Assembly (NCBI GenBank): GCA_016201065.1
Contig: JACQDL010000041.1
Span: 62,001-126,000, forward strand
Direction: 5' to 3'
Origin: Actinomycetota bacterium
GTDB lineage: Bacteria; Actinomycetota; Actinomycetes; Mycobacteriales; JACQDL01
DNA length: 64,000 nt
Shown: piece after piece, positions 8,909 through 21,271 of the stretch
Numbering within the stretch: the stretch's first letter is position 1
How the letters are laid out: each line of letters begins with the position of its first letter
The notes under the pieces: generated by a model
Seen by the model: the letters and a program-made list of their open reading frames with translations, nothing else
Told to the model about the DNA's origin: nothing
Databases searched by the model: none
Program-made: the position numbers and the translations under genes

Positions 8909-10315
8909 TCATCGAACGGTCTCGACGAGCTCCGCCAGCGACTCCTCGATCAGGGTCGCGAGGGTGTCGACATCGCTCATCGCGTCCCGGTCGGCCGTCA
9001 GGCCGTAGTACACGGCTCCGTCGTACGACGTCAGCCCGATCGACACGGCCATGTTCTTCGCGAGCGGAGCGGCCGGGTATGCCTCGGACATCCGGGCACC
9101 GTCGATGTAGAGCCGGAACTGCGGACCCGGCACGTTGGTGATCACGACGTTGAACAGCCGCCGGCTCGCCCGATGGGCCACCCGGGCGCCCAGCGCGTGC
9201 AACGTCGGCGGGGCGAACCCGGAGAGCGCCACCAGCGCGTCGGCGCCGACGGACCGGCCCGCATCCGTCAACGCCTGCAACGCGTAGCTGATCCTGGCCA
9301 GCCGGACGACCGGGCTCGGCTCGCCGACCGGCAGGTCGACGAGGAACGAGGAGACCCGGCTGTCCATGCCGCCGGTCCCGCCCGGCCCCCCGGCACGGGC
9401 GCTGTGGCGCATGCTCACCGGCAGCAGCGCGCGCACGGTGCTCTGGCTCACCACCGGCTCGCCCCGGGACAGCAGCCAGGCCCGCAGCGCCCCCGCGCAG
9501 GTGGCGAGCACCACGTCGTTGACCGTACCGGCGTGCGCCTTGCGCACGTTCCGGTAGTCGTCCAGCGAGGTGCTCGCCACGGCGAACCGGCGCTGCTCGC
9601 CGATCGGCACGTTCAGCGGGCTGCTGGGCGCCGGCCGGGCCACCACCTGGGCTGCCCGGGCCAGGCTGGTGAGCACGGTGGCGGTCCGGCCAGCCACGTT
9701 CCGCAGGTCGTTCATGCCGAGCCGCAGCGCGTCAAGGGCGGCCGGCGGGCGGCGAACGACCTCCTCGACGGCCTGGGACAGCAGCGTCAACCCGCTCGGC
9801 TCGCGGCGCGGCCGCCACGGGACGTCCGGAACCGCACGCGGCTGCGGGGTCCGGTCGAAGAGCACCTGCTGCAGGTCGATGGCAGCGACCCCATCGACCA
9901 TCGCCTGGTGCGTCTTGGTGATGATCGCGACCCGGCCGCCGGAGAGTCCCTCGACCAGGTAGAGCTCCCACAGCGGCCGGCTGCGGTCCAGGCGACGGGA
10001 GATCAGCCGGGCGACCAGCTCATGCAGCTGCGGGTCGGACCCCGGGCGGGGCAGCGCGCTCCGCCGTACGTGATAACCGAGGTCGAATGCGGTGTCGTCG
10101 ACCCAGACCGGGTTGGCCAGCCGGCCCGGAACCCACTTCACCTTCTGCCGGAACCGGGGCGCCAGGGCGAGCCGACGTTCGATCAGCGCGGTCAGGCTGG
10201 CATGGTCGAAGCCACGCTCCGGTGGCTGGAACACCAGCACGCCCCCCACGTGCATCGGGGTCGACGGCTCCTCGAAGTACAGGAAGGAGACATCCAGCGC
10301 GCTGAGCCGATCCAT
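8909..10315 (-). CDS. WS/DGAT-like acyltransferase
   Basis: A 468-residue member of the wax ester synthase/diacylglycerol acyltransferase family, which moves acyl groups from acyl-CoA to fatty alcohols or diacylglycerol. It opens with MDRLSALDVSFLYFE and PMHVGG, both typical. The active-site motif, usually HHxxxDG, reads HQAMVDG at residues 136-142, so the second His is Gln. The C-terminal half has NVPGP as in the family. The ATG has GGGGAGGTGG upstream. Because that second His is held to be catalytic in studied enzymes, this protein may have altered or no acyltransferase activity; this is inference. Confidence 0.88.
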   Translation of the reverse strand: MDRLSALDVSFLYFEEPSTPMHVGGVLVFQPPERGFDHASLTALIERRLALAPRFRQKVKWVPGRLANPVWVDDTAFDLGYHVRRSALPRPGSDPQLHELVARLISRRLDRSRPLWELYLVEGLSGGRVAIITKTHQAMVDGVAAIDLQQVLFDRTPQPRAVPDVPWRPRREPSGLTLLSQAVEEVVRRPPAALDALRLGMNDLRNVAGRTATVLTSLARAAQVVARPAPSSPLNVPIGEQRRFAVASTSLDDYRNVRKAHAGTVNDVVLATCAGALRAWLLSRGEPVVSQSTVRALLPVSMRHSARAGGPGGTGGMDSRVSSFLVDLPVGEPSPVVRLARISYALQALTDAGRSVGADALVALSGFAPPTLHALGARVAHRASRRLFNVVITNVPGPQFRLYIDGARMSEAYPAAPLAKNMAVSIGLTSYDGAVYYGLTADRDAMSDVDTLATLIEESLAELVETVR

Positions 10316-10489
10316 GCCCACCTCCCCGACCCGACCCTGCCGCCATGATTCCACGGCTGGCCGCCGCCCGCCCTGGCGACGGGGCCGGTCCCGGTCGGCT
10401 ACCGGCCCGTGCTCCAGTCGCGGGAACCAGCGGTCCCGCTGGGTACGTCGTAGCTCGCGACCACCGCCCCCGAGCTGGAGCATCCCATC

Positions 10490-11011
10490 ATGATCGCGCA
10501 TGCCGTCGCCGGCAGCCCGTTCCCGGGGCAACCCCGACTGCGCCCCATCCCCAGCGCGGAACCTCCGCTGCGCGGACCGGTGGTGTGTCGGCCGTCCCTC
10601 GCGCCCGACGGCCAGCTACCGCTGGCGGAACCGGGACCGAGGTTGTTCGCCGATCCGGTCGACTTCTTCGACCCGCAGCCCACCTCCCGCCACGACCTGC
10701 CCGAGCCACGGCCATGGCTGGCCCGGCTGCTGCGCGCCGTGCTGGAGTGCCTGCACGGCTGGCGTGCCCCGGCCCAGCTCGCGCCGTTCGTCACCGACGA
10801 GGTCGTCGCCGCGGTGCAGGCCCGCCGGGCGGTGGTGCCGGGCACCGGACCGGTGCCTCGGCTGCACTCGCTGCGTCTGAGCGAACCCGTGGACGGCGTC
10901 GTCGAGGCATGCGCCCTCGTGCACCGCGGCGGCCGGCTGGGCGCCATCGCGATCCGGCTGGAGGGGCTGGACGGCCACTGGGTGTGCGTGGCGATCGAGG
11001 TCGTCGGATAG
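10490..11011 (+). CDS. DUF6459-like (Rv3240c-neighbour) conserved protein
   Basis: A 173-residue protein. The C-terminal 90 residues carry the conserved block LHSLRLSEPVDGVVEACA and GGRLGAIAIRLEGLDGHW, found in a conserved actinobacterial family often placed beside secA. The N-terminal part is Pro-rich and variable. It is convergent with secA, 17 bases apart. GGAG lies nine bases before the ATG. Family number is from memory; function is unknown. Confidence 0.78.
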   Translation: MIAHAVAGSPFPGQPRLRPIPSAEPPLRGPVVCRPSLAPDGQLPLAEPGPRLFADPVDFFDPQPTSRHDLPEPRPWLARLLRAVLECLHGWRAPAQLAPFVTDEVVAAVQARRAVVPGTGPVPRLHSLRLSEPVDGVVEACALVHRGGRLGAIAIRLEGLDGHWVCVAIEVVG

Positions 11012-11028
11012 CGCGGGGTCGGCGCGCC

Positions 11029-13842
<2,814 letters not shown>

Positions 13843-13935
13843 GGCGTACGCTCAGCTCCTCGGAACGATGGCTGTCCCTCATCGTAGGCGGGTGGGACCG
13901 CCGGACCACACACACCGGGGCGGGCCCGGCGCGGG

Positions 13936-14589
13936 TCAGCCCGCGGTGACCGGCTCGCTCGGCTTGCGGGCCATGACCCGCTCCATCATGCCCAGCTTGG
14001 ACCGCTCGACCCGCTCGATGGCGAACCCGGCCGCCGGCAGCCGCGCCGACGGGCGCCGGCCGAAGTGCTCGCCGTGCAGCGGCACGCTGACCAGATCGGC
14101 GATGGCCTGCACCAACCGCAGCCACCACCGGTCGCTGGCCACGTGGTCGAGCAGCAGCAACCGCCCGCCGGGGCGCAGCACCCGCCACATCTCGGCCAGC
14201 GCACGCCGATCGTCGGCGATCGCGCACAGCGACACCACGCACACCACCGTGTCGAACGCCTCCGCGGGCAGCTCCAGCGCATGAGCGTCGCCGAGCCGGA
14301 GGTCGACCTCGACGCCAAGCTCGGCCGCGCGGCGGCGGGCCAGCTCCAGCATCGGTGGGCTGAACTCCACGCCGGTCAGCCGAACCCCGTCGGGGTAGTG
14401 CGGGAGGTTGCGACCGGTGCCGACCGCCACCTCCAGGGTGTCCCCGCTGGCCTGCCCGCACACCCACTGCCGGCCGTCGGGGAACAGCCACCCCTCGATC
14501 CTGGTCATCGCCCCGTCGTAGGAGGGGGCGTGCCTCCCCCAGTACCGCGCCAGCCGAGCGCTGCGGCGTTGCGACCGGGTCACGGCCAC
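13936..14589 (-). CDS. Class I SAM-dependent methyltransferase
   Basis: A 217-residue Methyltransf_11-type enzyme. The SAM-binding motif I reads TLEVAVGTGRNLPHY; the acidic motif II is LTGVEFSPPML; the later block is VLRPGGRLLLLDHV. It resembles UbiE/phospholipid N-methyltransferase-like proteins, but the substrate cannot be told. The GTG start has AGAAGGAGC five bases upstream. It lies downstream of the response-regulator gene on the same strand with a 31-base gap, so co-transcription is likely. Confidence 0.88.
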   Translation of the reverse strand: MAVTRSQRRSARLARYWGRHAPSYDGAMTRIEGWLFPDGRQWVCGQASGDTLEVAVGTGRNLPHYPDGVRLTGVEFSPPMLELARRRAAELGVEVDLRLGDAHALELPAEAFDTVVCVVSLCAIADDRRALAEMWRVLRPGGRLLLLDHVASDRWWLRLVQAIADLVSVPLHGEHFGRRPSARLPAAGFAIERVERSKLGMMERVMARKPSEPVTAG

Positions 14590-14620
14590 GATGAGCTCCT
14601 TCTGGCCAGGCGTGGATGAC

Positions 14621-15298
14621 TCAGGTGATCTCCAGCAGCTTCTCCCGGACCGCGTAGACCACCGCCTCCATCCGCGAGTGGAGCTGGAGCTTCTCCAGGA
14701 TGTTGCGGATGTGATTTTTCACCGTGTTCTCGCTGATGAACAGCTCCTTGGCGATCTCACGGTTGTTCAGACCGCGGGCCACGGCGCGCAGCACCTCCAT
14801 CTCCCGCGCGGTCAGCCGAGGCGTCGGGACCGACTGCGATCCGGCGCCACGCCGGCTCATCGACGCGAACTCGGTGAGCAGCTTGGAGGCGAGCGACGGG
14901 TTGATCAGTGACTGGCCGCCGTGCACCGCGCGGATCGACCCGGCGAGCTCGTCGGCCGCGATCTCCTTGAGGAGGTAGCCGGACGCGCCCGCCTTGATCG
15001 CCTCGTAGAGATCGGCCTCGTCGTCGCTGACAGTGAGCATGACGATGCGCGCGCTCGGTACCGCCTGCTTGATCGCCGTGCACGCCTCGATGCCGCTGCG
15101 GCGCGGCATCCGGACGTCCATCAACACCACATCCGGCAGCAGCTCGCCGGCCTTGGCCAGCGCCTCGCCGCCGTCACCGGCCTCCCCCACGACGAGAATG
15201 TCGGGTTCGAGCTGGAGGGTCACCTCCAGCCCGCGCCGGAACAAGGCATGGTCGTCCACCACGAGCACCCTGATCGCGTCGTCGGCCCGTTCGGCCAC
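14621..15298 (-). CDS. NarL/FixJ-family response regulator
   Basis: A 225-residue two-component regulator: a receiver domain with phospho-acceptor Asp61 in VVLMDVRMP, followed by a LuxR-type HTH (LTAREMEVLRAVARGLNNREIAKELF) near residues 160-220. It should bind DNA as a dimer when phosphorylated. GTG start with AGGAGGTCGGT upstream. No histidine kinase is next to it, so it is an orphan regulator here. It lies between hpf and the methyltransferase gene; a hairpin after hpf suggests its own promoter in the 160 bases upstream. Confidence 0.94.
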   Translation of the reverse strand: MAERADDAIRVLVVDDHALFRRGLEVTLQLEPDILVVGEAGDGGEALAKAGELLPDVVLMDVRMPRRSGIEACTAIKQAVPSARIVMLTVSDDEADLYEAIKAGASGYLLKEIAADELAGSIRAVHGGQSLINPSLASKLLTEFASMSRRGAGSQSVPTPRLTAREMEVLRAVARGLNNREIAKELFISENTVKNHIRNILEKLQLHSRMEAVVYAVREKLLEIT

Positions 15299-15447
15299 AC
15301 CGACCTCCTGTCGCCTCCCATGCCGGCCGCCCGCCGCGCTTGCGGTAGTCAGCCTGCCACGCTCGGTAGGCCGGGCGCATCAACCTCGCCGACTCGTCCC
15401 CCCACTGCCGGGTGAATCTGCGGCGCTCGCCGGGCCACCCAGACCGG

Positions 15448-15476
15448 CGCCCCGCCGGGCCTGCCTCGGCGGGGCG
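15448..15476 (-). terminator. GC-rich hairpin after hpf
   Basis: The arms 15448-15457 and 15467-15476 pair perfectly over 10 bp around a 9-base loop, beginning about 19 bases beyond the hpf stop. There is no T-run. It probably ends the hpf transcript before the response-regulator gene. Confidence 0.65.
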
Positions 15477-15494
15477 TCGGTCGCGCGCGGCAGG

Positions 15495-16133
15495 TCAGGA
15501 CACCAACCGGATCACGCCGTAGTCGTACCCCTTCCGGCGGTAGACCACGCTCGGGCGGCCGCTCTCAGCGTCGGCGAACAGGAAGAAGTCGTGCCCCACG
15601 AGCTCCATCTCCAGCAGCGCCTGGTCGATGGTCATCGGCACGGCCGGGTGATCCTTCTCCCGCACCACGCGACCGGGGAGATGCTCCTCGACGTCCTCCG
15701 CGTAGCGGCCGGCGCCGGCCTCGGGGGGATCGACGACGGTGTCGCCCCACGCCACCCCGGCCAGCTCGGTCGCCACCGCCTCCGGCACCGCCGTCGGTAC
15801 CACCAGTGGCTCGGACCGGCGCCCGCCGTGATGGAGCCGGCGCCGATCGTGTGCCCGGCGCAACCGATTCTGGAGCTTGTCCACGGCAACGTCGAGCGCG
15901 CTGCGGAAGTCTGCCGCGGACGCCTCGGACCGGACCACCGGACCGCGCGACTTGCAGGTGATCTCCACCCGCTGACAGAACTGGGACTGGCGCGGGTTCG
16001 GCTCGTGGTGAAGCTCGACGTCCACCCGGATGACCTTCTGGTCGTAACGCTCGACGCGGGAGAGCTTGTCGCTGACAAGCTGCCGGAAGTGATCCGGTAC
16101 GACGACGTTACGTCCCCTCACGACAATGTCCAC
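15495..16133 (-). CDS. hpf: Ribosome hibernation-promoting factor, long form
   Basis: A 212-residue long-form HPF. The N-terminal domain (about 1-105, starting MDIVVRGRNVVVPDHF) binds the 30S decoding centre. The C-terminal domain (last 57 residues, with TIDQALLEMELVGHDFFLF and RRKGYDYGVIRL) dimerises to make 100S ribosomes in stationary phase. The chosen GTG has GGAGG four bases upstream and gives the usual family N-terminus; the frame stays open 75 codons further without homology. Its place between comF and secA matches mycobacteria. Confidence 0.95.
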   Translation of the reverse strand: MDIVVRGRNVVVPDHFRQLVSDKLSRVERYDQKVIRVDVELHHEPNPRQSQFCQRVEITCKSRGPVVRSEASAADFRSALDVAVDKLQNRLRRAHDRRRLHHGGRRSEPLVVPTAVPEAVATELAGVAWGDTVVDPPEAGAGRYAEDVEEHLPGRVVREKDHPAVPMTIDQALLEMELVGHDFFLFADAESGRPSVVYRRKGYDYGVIRLVS

Positions 16134-16233
16134 GCGACCTCCACCGTGGTGATCGGCGAACGCCGACGACGGCCACCTGGGCGGCCTGATGCGCCGACGG
16201 CCCGCCTCTCTCTGCTTGGGTCTGCCCTGAACG

Positions 16234-17010
16234 CTAGCCGAGGATCGGCGCTGAGCACAGTCCCCCGACGTCCCCTCCAAATCTACGTTGAGTAGCGAGA
16301 AGCACGGCCGCGCCGTGCGCGACCAGCCCCGCTCGGCGGACCGCCGTCGCGGCCTCAACCAGGGTATATCCCGAGGTCACCAGGTCGTCAACCATGATCA
16401 CCACAATCTCATCGGCTCGCTCGGCACAGAATGCCGAACACTGTGCGTGAGCAACGAAGGCTCCGGATCTCGCGGCTGCCCGCTGTGCCGCAGGCACCGA
16501 GGCCAGGTCGGCGAGCCGCCGCGCGGGCCGGAGCAGCGGGCAGACCAGGACCGGCCGATCCAGCTGTACCGCGGCCGCTCTGGCCAGCCGCCGGACATGA
16601 TCGCCGCCCCGCCGTCGGGCCGCCCCACGACCCGACGGGACCGGCACCAGCACCACCAGGCGATCGCCCGCCCCCCCACCGGCACCGGCACCGGCACCGG
16701 CCGGTCCGGTCCCGGTCGACGCTGCCCGGACGGCGTGGGCCAGCCCGCGGGCCAGCGCGGCGGTGAGGTCGCGCCGGCCACGCTCCTTGTACGCGATCAG
16801 CGCCGCCCGGGCCGGACCCTGGTAGCTGGCCGTCGCCCACAGCGGGGGCAGGCCAGGTGGGCACGGACGGGGCAGGTGCGGGCGAGCCGGCCCATGCAGC
16901 GGGTCCGCACACACCGGACACAGCGGCGGACCGGGGCGGCGGCACACCGCGCAGGAGCTCGGCAGCACGAGGCCCGCGGCAGCCCGGAACATCCGGTTGG
17001 CAGGTGGCAT
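16234..17010 (-). CDS. comF: ComF family phosphoribosyltransferase-like protein
   Basis: A 258-residue ComF-type protein. A four-cysteine zinc cluster lies at C20, C23, C31 and C34. The PRPP-binding loop is VVIMVDDLVTSGYTL. ComF proteins are linked to DNA uptake in competent bacteria; in actinobacteria the role is unclear. A GGCACC hexanucleotide run (about 16679-16700) encodes a Gly/Ala stretch in the middle, which looks like a repeat-expanded loop. An alternative ATG six codons downstream is possible. It follows lpqB by 67 bases. Confidence 0.87.
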   Translation of the reverse strand: MPPANRMFRAAAGLVLPSSCAVCRRPGPPLCPVCADPLHGPARPHLPRPCPPGLPPLWATASYQGPARAALIAYKERGRRDLTAALARGLAHAVRAASTGTGPAGAGAGAGGGAGDRLVVLVPVPSGRGAARRRGGDHVRRLARAAAVQLDRPVLVCPLLRPARRLADLASVPAAQRAAARSGAFVAHAQCSAFCAERADEIVVIMVDDLVTSGYTLVEAATAVRRAGLVAHGAAVLLATQRRFGGDVGGLCSAPILG

Positions 17011-17077
17011 CCGGCTACCGTGCCCGATCGCGGCGAGGCGGCGCCGGGCAGCCTGTGGACGGCGCCGTACCGCCTGG

Positions 17078-18835
17078 TCAGCCGGGGTAGGTTGGATCGT
17101 GGCCGGGCACGGTCGACTCGTGCTGCGGGCTCACCCAGGGCAGCTGGCTGCCCCGCACCCACAGCGTTCCAGAGGCCGCCTCGACGACCGGCGTGAGGTT
17201 GTCGGCCGCCGCGACCGCCACCGGCGGTCCGGGTAGCCCGCCGAGGCTGAACGGTTCCGGCTCACCGGCACCGTCCACCGGCACCTGCCAGACGGCGAGC
17301 TTGCCGGACGCCTCGCGACCGACCACGTCAAGGGTCACCGACGACGCCCACGCCACGTCCCGCACGTCCACCAGCCCGCCACCGATCTGGCGCATCGCCT
17401 CCAGCACCACCGTCACCGGCCGCCCGCCCTCGGCCACCCGGCTGCGCACCCGGCCGACGTAGAGACGCTGCCCCCCGGGCAGCCCCGCCAGCACGGCGAC
17501 CCGCACCCCATCCCGGGACATCCGCACCGCACCGATCGGACCCACCAGGTTGCCGCGGTCGAGGCCGACCGTACCGATCCGGCCATCGAGGGTGACCTGG
17601 ACGACCTGCGTCCCGTCGCGCACCACCCAGAAGCTCGACGACGCCCGGTCCCAGGTCGGGCGGCTGAGGCTGCGGGCGCTCAGCACCGGATCCAGTGCCG
17701 CGCGCAGCGGTCCTAGGTACAGGGTGTCCCCCCCGGGGCTGTCGGCCACACCGGCCAGCGCCAGCTGGTCGTCGGAGATCGCGACCGAGTCCAGCCGATA
17801 CCCGCCGCGCCCGGCCGGACCCGGCAACCGCCGGCCGTCCAGCGTGAAGACCGCGCCGTCACGGACGAAGTACACCGTGACGTTGCTCGGGGCGGCGTCC
17901 GGATCGAAGCCGCCGAACGCGGTGAATGAGACCGGACGCTGCGCCTCCGGCAGGTCGACCGGACGGCCATCGCTGGTGATCCGCATCCCGGTCACGACGA
18001 GCTGGCTGGTCAGCGTCCAGGCGAGCTGGGCAAGGGCCAGCCGCCGCTGGGTCTCCGGCAGCAGGTTCAGCCCCGACATGTCGACCGACACCACGCGATC
18101 GATGCCGACGGTGACGTTGAGCAGGCTCACCGGTGCACCCAGGGCGGACCGCGCGACCGGTGCCAGCCAGTCCGACGGTCCGGCGAGCAGCGCCTGGACC
18201 AGCTGGGTGGGCAGCGCCTGCGAGTCGCTGCTCAGGTAGCGCGGGTCGGGTACCACCCGCTGCCCGCTGGGGTCCAGGAAGTACACCGGGAACGCCTGGT
18301 AGATCCGCTCGAACTGGGCGAGGCTGAGCACCACTCCGGCGGTCTTGGGCAGTCCCGCGATCCGCCACTGGCCGAACTCCCGGCTCATCGGCAGCAGCCA
18401 GCTGACCCGATCCGCGGCGGGCCCGGTGGCCGGCTGGTAGCTGCCGTCCCGGTGCACCACCCCGACCGGGCGGAAGGTCACCGGAACGCGCTGCGCCGCG
18501 TCTGGCTTGCCCACCGCCGGAGCGTTCTCGGTGACGATCACCTGCGCGTCGTCGCGCCAGCGGAGCCGCTCCTGCCGGGTGAGGAAGGCCCGGGCCCGGT
18601 CATGACCCTGGTCGGCGACGGTCAGCGCGGTGAGGAAGCCCGCCACGATCTCGTCCGGGCGGCCGTCCTGCGGCGGCGGCGGAACGTCCTGCCGGATGTT
18701 CGGCTGCTCGGCGATCCGGCCGACCAGCGGAACCTTGCGGAGCACGGTTGCCGCCGAGCTCTCCGGCAGGCTCGCGCAGCCCACGGCGAGGACCGCGAGA
18801 GCGGCGGCGAGCGCGGGCAGCTGTAACGGCCTCAC
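17078..18835 (-). CDS. lpqB: Lipoprotein LpqB
   Basis: A 585-residue lipoprotein with signal peptide MRPLQLPALAAALAVLAVGC; the Cys is the lipidation site. A GerMN-like domain lies in the first half and a beta-propeller-like domain in the second. In mycobacteria LpqB binds the sensor domain of MtrB and tunes MtrAB signalling. The GTG start forms a GTGA overlap with the mtrB stop, so all three proteins are coupled. The frame is open 48 codons further upstream but inside mtrB, which is rejected. Confidence 0.95.
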   Translation of the reverse strand: MRPLQLPALAAALAVLAVGCASLPESSAATVLRKVPLVGRIAEQPNIRQDVPPPPQDGRPDEIVAGFLTALTVADQGHDRARAFLTRQERLRWRDDAQVIVTENAPAVGKPDAAQRVPVTFRPVGVVHRDGSYQPATGPAADRVSWLLPMSREFGQWRIAGLPKTAGVVLSLAQFERIYQAFPVYFLDPSGQRVVPDPRYLSSDSQALPTQLVQALLAGPSDWLAPVARSALGAPVSLLNVTVGIDRVVSVDMSGLNLLPETQRRLALAQLAWTLTSQLVVTGMRITSDGRPVDLPEAQRPVSFTAFGGFDPDAAPSNVTVYFVRDGAVFTLDGRRLPGPAGRGGYRLDSVAISDDQLALAGVADSPGGDTLYLGPLRAALDPVLSARSLSRPTWDRASSSFWVVRDGTQVVQVTLDGRIGTVGLDRGNLVGPIGAVRMSRDGVRVAVLAGLPGGQRLYVGRVRSRVAEGGRPVTVVLEAMRQIGGGLVDVRDVAWASSVTLDVVGREASGKLAVWQVPVDGAGEPEPFSLGGLPGPPVAVAAADNLTPVVEAASGTLWVRGSQLPWVSPQHESTVPGHDPTYPG

Positions 18836-20457
18836 TGCGCCGTCAGCCCCGCGGCCGGTACCGGTTCCTCGACCGGTGTCGGCTCCTCCACGGCGGCCGG
18901 CTCGATGGCCAGCGGCCTCCCACCGAGACCGATCGGGAGTGTCAGCCGGAACTGCGCGCCACCACCCGGCCTCCCCCACGCGTGCAGCCAGCCACCGTGC
19001 AGGCGGGCATCCTCAAGACTGATCGCCAGGCCCAGACCGGTTCCTCCGGTCCGCCGGGTGCGGGACGGGTCAGCCCGCCAGAACCGGTTGAAGACCAGCC
19101 CCGCCTCGCCCGGCCGCAACCCCACGCCGTGGTCACGGACCGTGACGGCGACCGTGGACTCGGTGCGGCTCAGCGTCAGATGCACCGGCCGGCCCTCACC
19201 GTGCTCGATCGCGTTGACGAGCAAGTTACGCAGCACCCGCTCGACCCGCCGGGGGTCGACCTCGGCGATCGCCGGCTCGGCCGGCAACCCGAAGAGCAGC
19301 TCGCTGCCGTGCTGCTCGGCCACGGTCCGGACAGCGTCGGCCACCCGGCCGACCAGCAGCCGCACATCCACCGGCTCGGCCTCCAGGACGGCCACCCCCG
19401 CGTCGTACCGGCTGATCTCCAGCAGGTCGGTGAGCAGCGCCTCGAACCGCCCCAGCTCGTCGTGCAGCAGCTCGGCGGAGCGGGCTACCTCGGGTGCGAA
19501 GTCCTCCCGCTGGGAGAAGAGCAGGTCGGCGGCCATCCGGACGGTGGTCAGCGGGGTGCGTAGCTCGTGCGAGACGTCGGAGGTGAACCGGCGCTGCAAC
19601 CGGGACATCTCCTCCAGCTTGGTGATCTGCTGCTGCAGGCTGCCGGCCATCTCGTTGAACGACCGCGCCAGCAGGGACAGATCGTCCTTGCCGGACACCT
19701 GCATCCGCTCCTCAAGGTGGCCGTCGGCCAGCCGGCGGGCCGTGCCGGCGGCCAACCGAACAGGACCCACCACCTGCCGGGTCACGAGTACGGCGATGAG
19801 CACCACGAAGAGCACCAGACCCAACCCGGCGACCAGCACGATGCGCTGGATCAGCGCCAGCGTGGACCGCTCGGCGGTCAGCGGGAACAGGTAGTACAAC
19901 CCGAGGGTGCGGTGCTGGGTGTGAATCGGTCCACCCAGGACCAACCCGGCGACCTGGCTGCCATTCGGGTAGAGAATCGGACCGTAGGCGTAGGCAAGGT
20001 TGTCGCTGTCGACGAGTCGGGCCAGGTCAGACGGCACGCTGGCGGCCAGCTCCGCGCTACCTGCCGACCAGCTCGTGCCCGGCGACTCGAGGTCCACCAC
20101 GCCGACGTCGAACAGCCCGGCCGGGCTCCCGCGCCGGGCGAGATCGATGATCACCCGCTGCGCCGTGCCGGCCAGCGCGTCCGGGTCGGTATCGTTGATC
20201 ACCTTCAGCTGCGCGCGGGCCAGCTCCAGGCCGTTCGAGGCGTCCTGCTGGGCGGCCCGGAGCTTGGCGTCCAGCAGCCCCCGGCTGATCTGGTGCAGCA
20301 GGGTGAACCCGAGCACCAGGGCGAGCAGACCCACCAGCACGGTCGTGGTCGCACCCACCCGAAGCTGAAGCGACCGTTGCCACCGGTCGGCGGCCGCTCG
20401 GCCGACCCGGCCGAAACCGCGTGCGGTACGCCCCCGCCGCAGGATCGAACCGATCAC
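18832..20457 (-). CDS. mtrB: Sensor histidine kinase MtrB
   Basis: A 541-residue membrane kinase. Helices lie at about residues 35-55 and 205-228 around an extracytoplasmic domain; a HAMP domain follows. The phospho-acceptor is His297 in FTSDVSHELRTPL, with NLLVNAIEHGEG and DHGVGL in the ATPase domain. MtrB phosphorylates MtrA and controls cell-wall and division genes. GTG start in a GTGA overlap with the mtrA stop. The last 30 residues are a Pro/Glu-rich tail. Confidence 0.96.
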   Translation of the reverse strand: MIGSILRRGRTARGFGRVGRAAADRWQRSLQLRVGATTTVLVGLLALVLGFTLLHQISRGLLDAKLRAAQQDASNGLELARAQLKVINDTDPDALAGTAQRVIIDLARRGSPAGLFDVGVVDLESPGTSWSAGSAELAASVPSDLARLVDSDNLAYAYGPILYPNGSQVAGLVLGGPIHTQHRTLGLYYLFPLTAERSTLALIQRIVLVAGLGLVLFVVLIAVLVTRQVVGPVRLAAGTARRLADGHLEERMQVSGKDDLSLLARSFNEMAGSLQQQITKLEEMSRLQRRFTSDVSHELRTPLTTVRMAADLLFSQREDFAPEVARSAELLHDELGRFEALLTDLLEISRYDAGVAVLEAEPVDVRLLVGRVADAVRTVAEQHGSELLFGLPAEPAIAEVDPRRVERVLRNLLVNAIEHGEGRPVHLTLSRTESTVAVTVRDHGVGLRPGEAGLVFNRFWRADPSRTRRTGGTGLGLAISLEDARLHGGWLHAWGRPGGGAQFRLTLPIGLGGRPLAIEPAAVEEPTPVEEPVPAAGLTAQ

Positions 20458-21131
20458 GGCGGACCCGCCTTGTAGCCGACACCCCGGACAGTCAGCACGA
20501 TCTGTGGGTGCTCCGGGTCGACCTCGACCTTCGATCGAAGCCGCTGGACATGCACGTTCACCAACCTCGTGTCGGCCGCGTGCCGATACCCCCACACCCG
20601 CTCCAGCAGCACCTCCCGGGTGAAGACCTGACGCGGCTTCCGGGCCAGCGCGACCAGCAGGTCGAACTCCAGCGGGGTCAGCGAGATCTGCTCATCACCC
20701 CGCGCGACCTGATGCCCCGGGACGTCGATGGCGACATCGCCGATCGCCAGCAGCTCCGCCTGCGGCTCCTCGGACCGGCGCAACCGGGCCCGCATCCGGG
20801 CGACCAGCTCCTTGGGCTTGAACGGCTTGACCACGTAGTCGTCGGCGCCGGACTCCAGGCCGAGCACGACGTCAACGGTGTCCGTCTTCGCCGTCAACAT
20901 GATCACTGGCGTGCCGGAGTCGACCCGGATCGCGCGGCACACGTCAATGCCGCTCCTTCCGGGAAGCATCAGGTCCAGCAGCACGATGTCCGGCCTCAGC
21001 TCACGAAATGCGTGAACCGCTCTGGACCCGTCGGCCACAAAAACCGGGTCGAACCCCTCGCCGCGCAGCACGATGCCCAGCATCTCAGCGAGCGCCGGAT
21101 CGTCGTCAACGACGAGCACCCGGGCCGTCAT
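20454..21131 (-). CDS. mtrA: Response regulator MtrA
   Basis: A 225-residue OmpR/PhoB-type regulator. The receiver domain has Asp53 in IVLLDLMLPGRSG; the winged-helix domain contains TPLEFDLLVALARKPRQVF and ends VRGVGYKAGPP. It is very close to mycobacterial MtrA, an essential regulator of DNA replication, division and cell-wall genes. It is the first gene of the mtrA-mtrB-lpqB operon, so the promoter must lie in the 140-base gap shared with the divergent membrane-protein gene at 21272. Confidence 0.97.
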   Translation of the reverse strand: MTARVLVVDDDPALAEMLGIVLRGEGFDPVFVADGSRAVHAFRELRPDIVLLDLMLPGRSGIDVCRAIRVDSGTPVIMLTAKTDTVDVVLGLESGADDYVVKPFKPKELVARMRARLRRSEEPQAELLAIGDVAIDVPGHQVARGDEQISLTPLEFDLLVALARKPRQVFTREVLLERVWGYRHAADTRLVNVHVQRLRSKVEVDPEHPQIVLTVRGVGYKAGPP

Positions 21132-21271
21132 GCCCCCTGCTCCATCCCTTCATCGTGGCATGTCGCCGATGGCTGGGCGCGAAAAGCACATGGGCTCATC
21201 GGGTCTGCCACGATGTGTCCCAGCCGACCAGACCTGATCGGTGGCCGGCGGTTACGGAGGGGAGTGCGGGC

